In this document: positions 63,795 through 64,000 of the stretch, piece after piece
Layout of the letters: each line of letters starts with the position of its first letter
Numbering within the stretch: the first letter of the stretch is position 1
From: Limnephilus marmoratus
Taxonomy: Eukaryota > Arthropoda > Insecta > Trichoptera > Limnephilidae
DNA: 64,000 nt
Direction: 5' to 3'
Assembly (NCBI GenBank): GCA_917880885.1
Contig: OU862920.1
Span: 41,947,019-42,011,018, forward strand
Position numbers and translations under genes: made by a program
The notes under the pieces: model-generated
The model's database searches: none
Told to the model about the DNA's origin: nothing
What the model saw: only the letters and a program-made list of their open reading frames with translations

Positions 63795-64000
63795 CATTAC
63801 ATAGTATAAAATGAAGTCGCTCGAAATGTTATCTTTTAAACTACGCAACGGATTTTCATGCGGTTTTCACCAATAGATAGAGGGATTCAAGCGGAAGGTT
63901 TACATGTATAATATATGCTTATTATGGTAGAAAAAAGCCGAGAAATTCAAATATTCAATTCAGGCAGCGGGCAGCGGGCAGCGACAGCTGGCAAGCGGGT
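63795..64000 (+). repeat. Lepidopteran dispersed repeat, cut by window end
   Basis: It contains AACTACGCAACGGATTTTCA, TGCGGTTTTCACCAATAGAT, AGAGGGATTCAAG and GGAAGGTTTACATGTATAAT. This block recurs widely in lepidopteran genomes. It is followed by a GGCAGCGGGCAGC tandem and CAGCTGGCAAGCGGGT at the window edge. Confidence 0.7.

Overview
This is eukaryotic, A+T-rich nuclear DNA, most likely from a moth or butterfly. The call rests on dispersed repeats typical of Lepidoptera (17480-17893, 44400-44835, 63795-64000), the many TAGGTA/GTAGGT words, and the mix of Jockey-type and RTE-type LINEs, tRNA-derived SINEs, hAT elements and MITEs. No bacterial operon, CRISPR array, phage or plasmid feature is visible.

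Host gene: only two host exons can be supported, 1-186 and 7417-7607, both on + and GC-rich. They join in frame across a 7.2 kb intron and encode part of a spectrin-type helical repeat, as in Trio/Kalirin/MCF2L/PLEKHG4 Rho-GEFs or SESTD1. Exon 2 ends in a clean GTAAGT donor in phase 2. No convincing downstream exon was found, so about 56 kb of the window is probably one giant intron filled with transposable elements.

Region by region: 0.6-2.1 kb holds an internally deleted hAT with a perfect 8-bp target duplication. From 4.9 to 33 kb there are scattered 3' ends of LINEs, eight or more copies of a short retroposon sharing its 3' tail with a LINE (called SIDE here), a modular head/tail repeat family with three different cores (HTM-A, HTM-B, HTM-R), MITEs, long palindromes, and a 241-bp insertion with a hammerhead-ribozyme-like motif. 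35.1-35.65 kb has two abutting G-run MITEs. 35.88-40.24 kb is a LINE (LINE-A) with an intact 994-codon endonuclease-reverse transcriptase ORF, a partial gag-like ORF and, between them, an unusual 242-codon ORF resembling a catalytically dead copy of the endonuclease. 40-57 kb holds relics of an RTE LINE, hAT-like elements and more of the same families. 56.8-59.7 kb is a hAT element abutting a 5'-truncated Jockey-type LINE (LINE-B) with an open 681-codon RT reading frame. 60.5-61.9 kb is a non-autonomous hAT carrying two minisatellites.

How the parts work together: LINE-B is the likely enzyme source for the SIDE copies, because both end in the same hairpin tail. The nesting of elements (hAT inside HTM-B, SIDE inside HTM-B, palindromes inside hATs) gives a relative insertion order. 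The best candidates for something undescribed are the dead-endonuclease ORF of LINE-A, the modular HTM family, the paired palindromes with unrelated inner arms, and the hammerhead-like retroelement. All identifications come from reading the sequence; no database search was possible.
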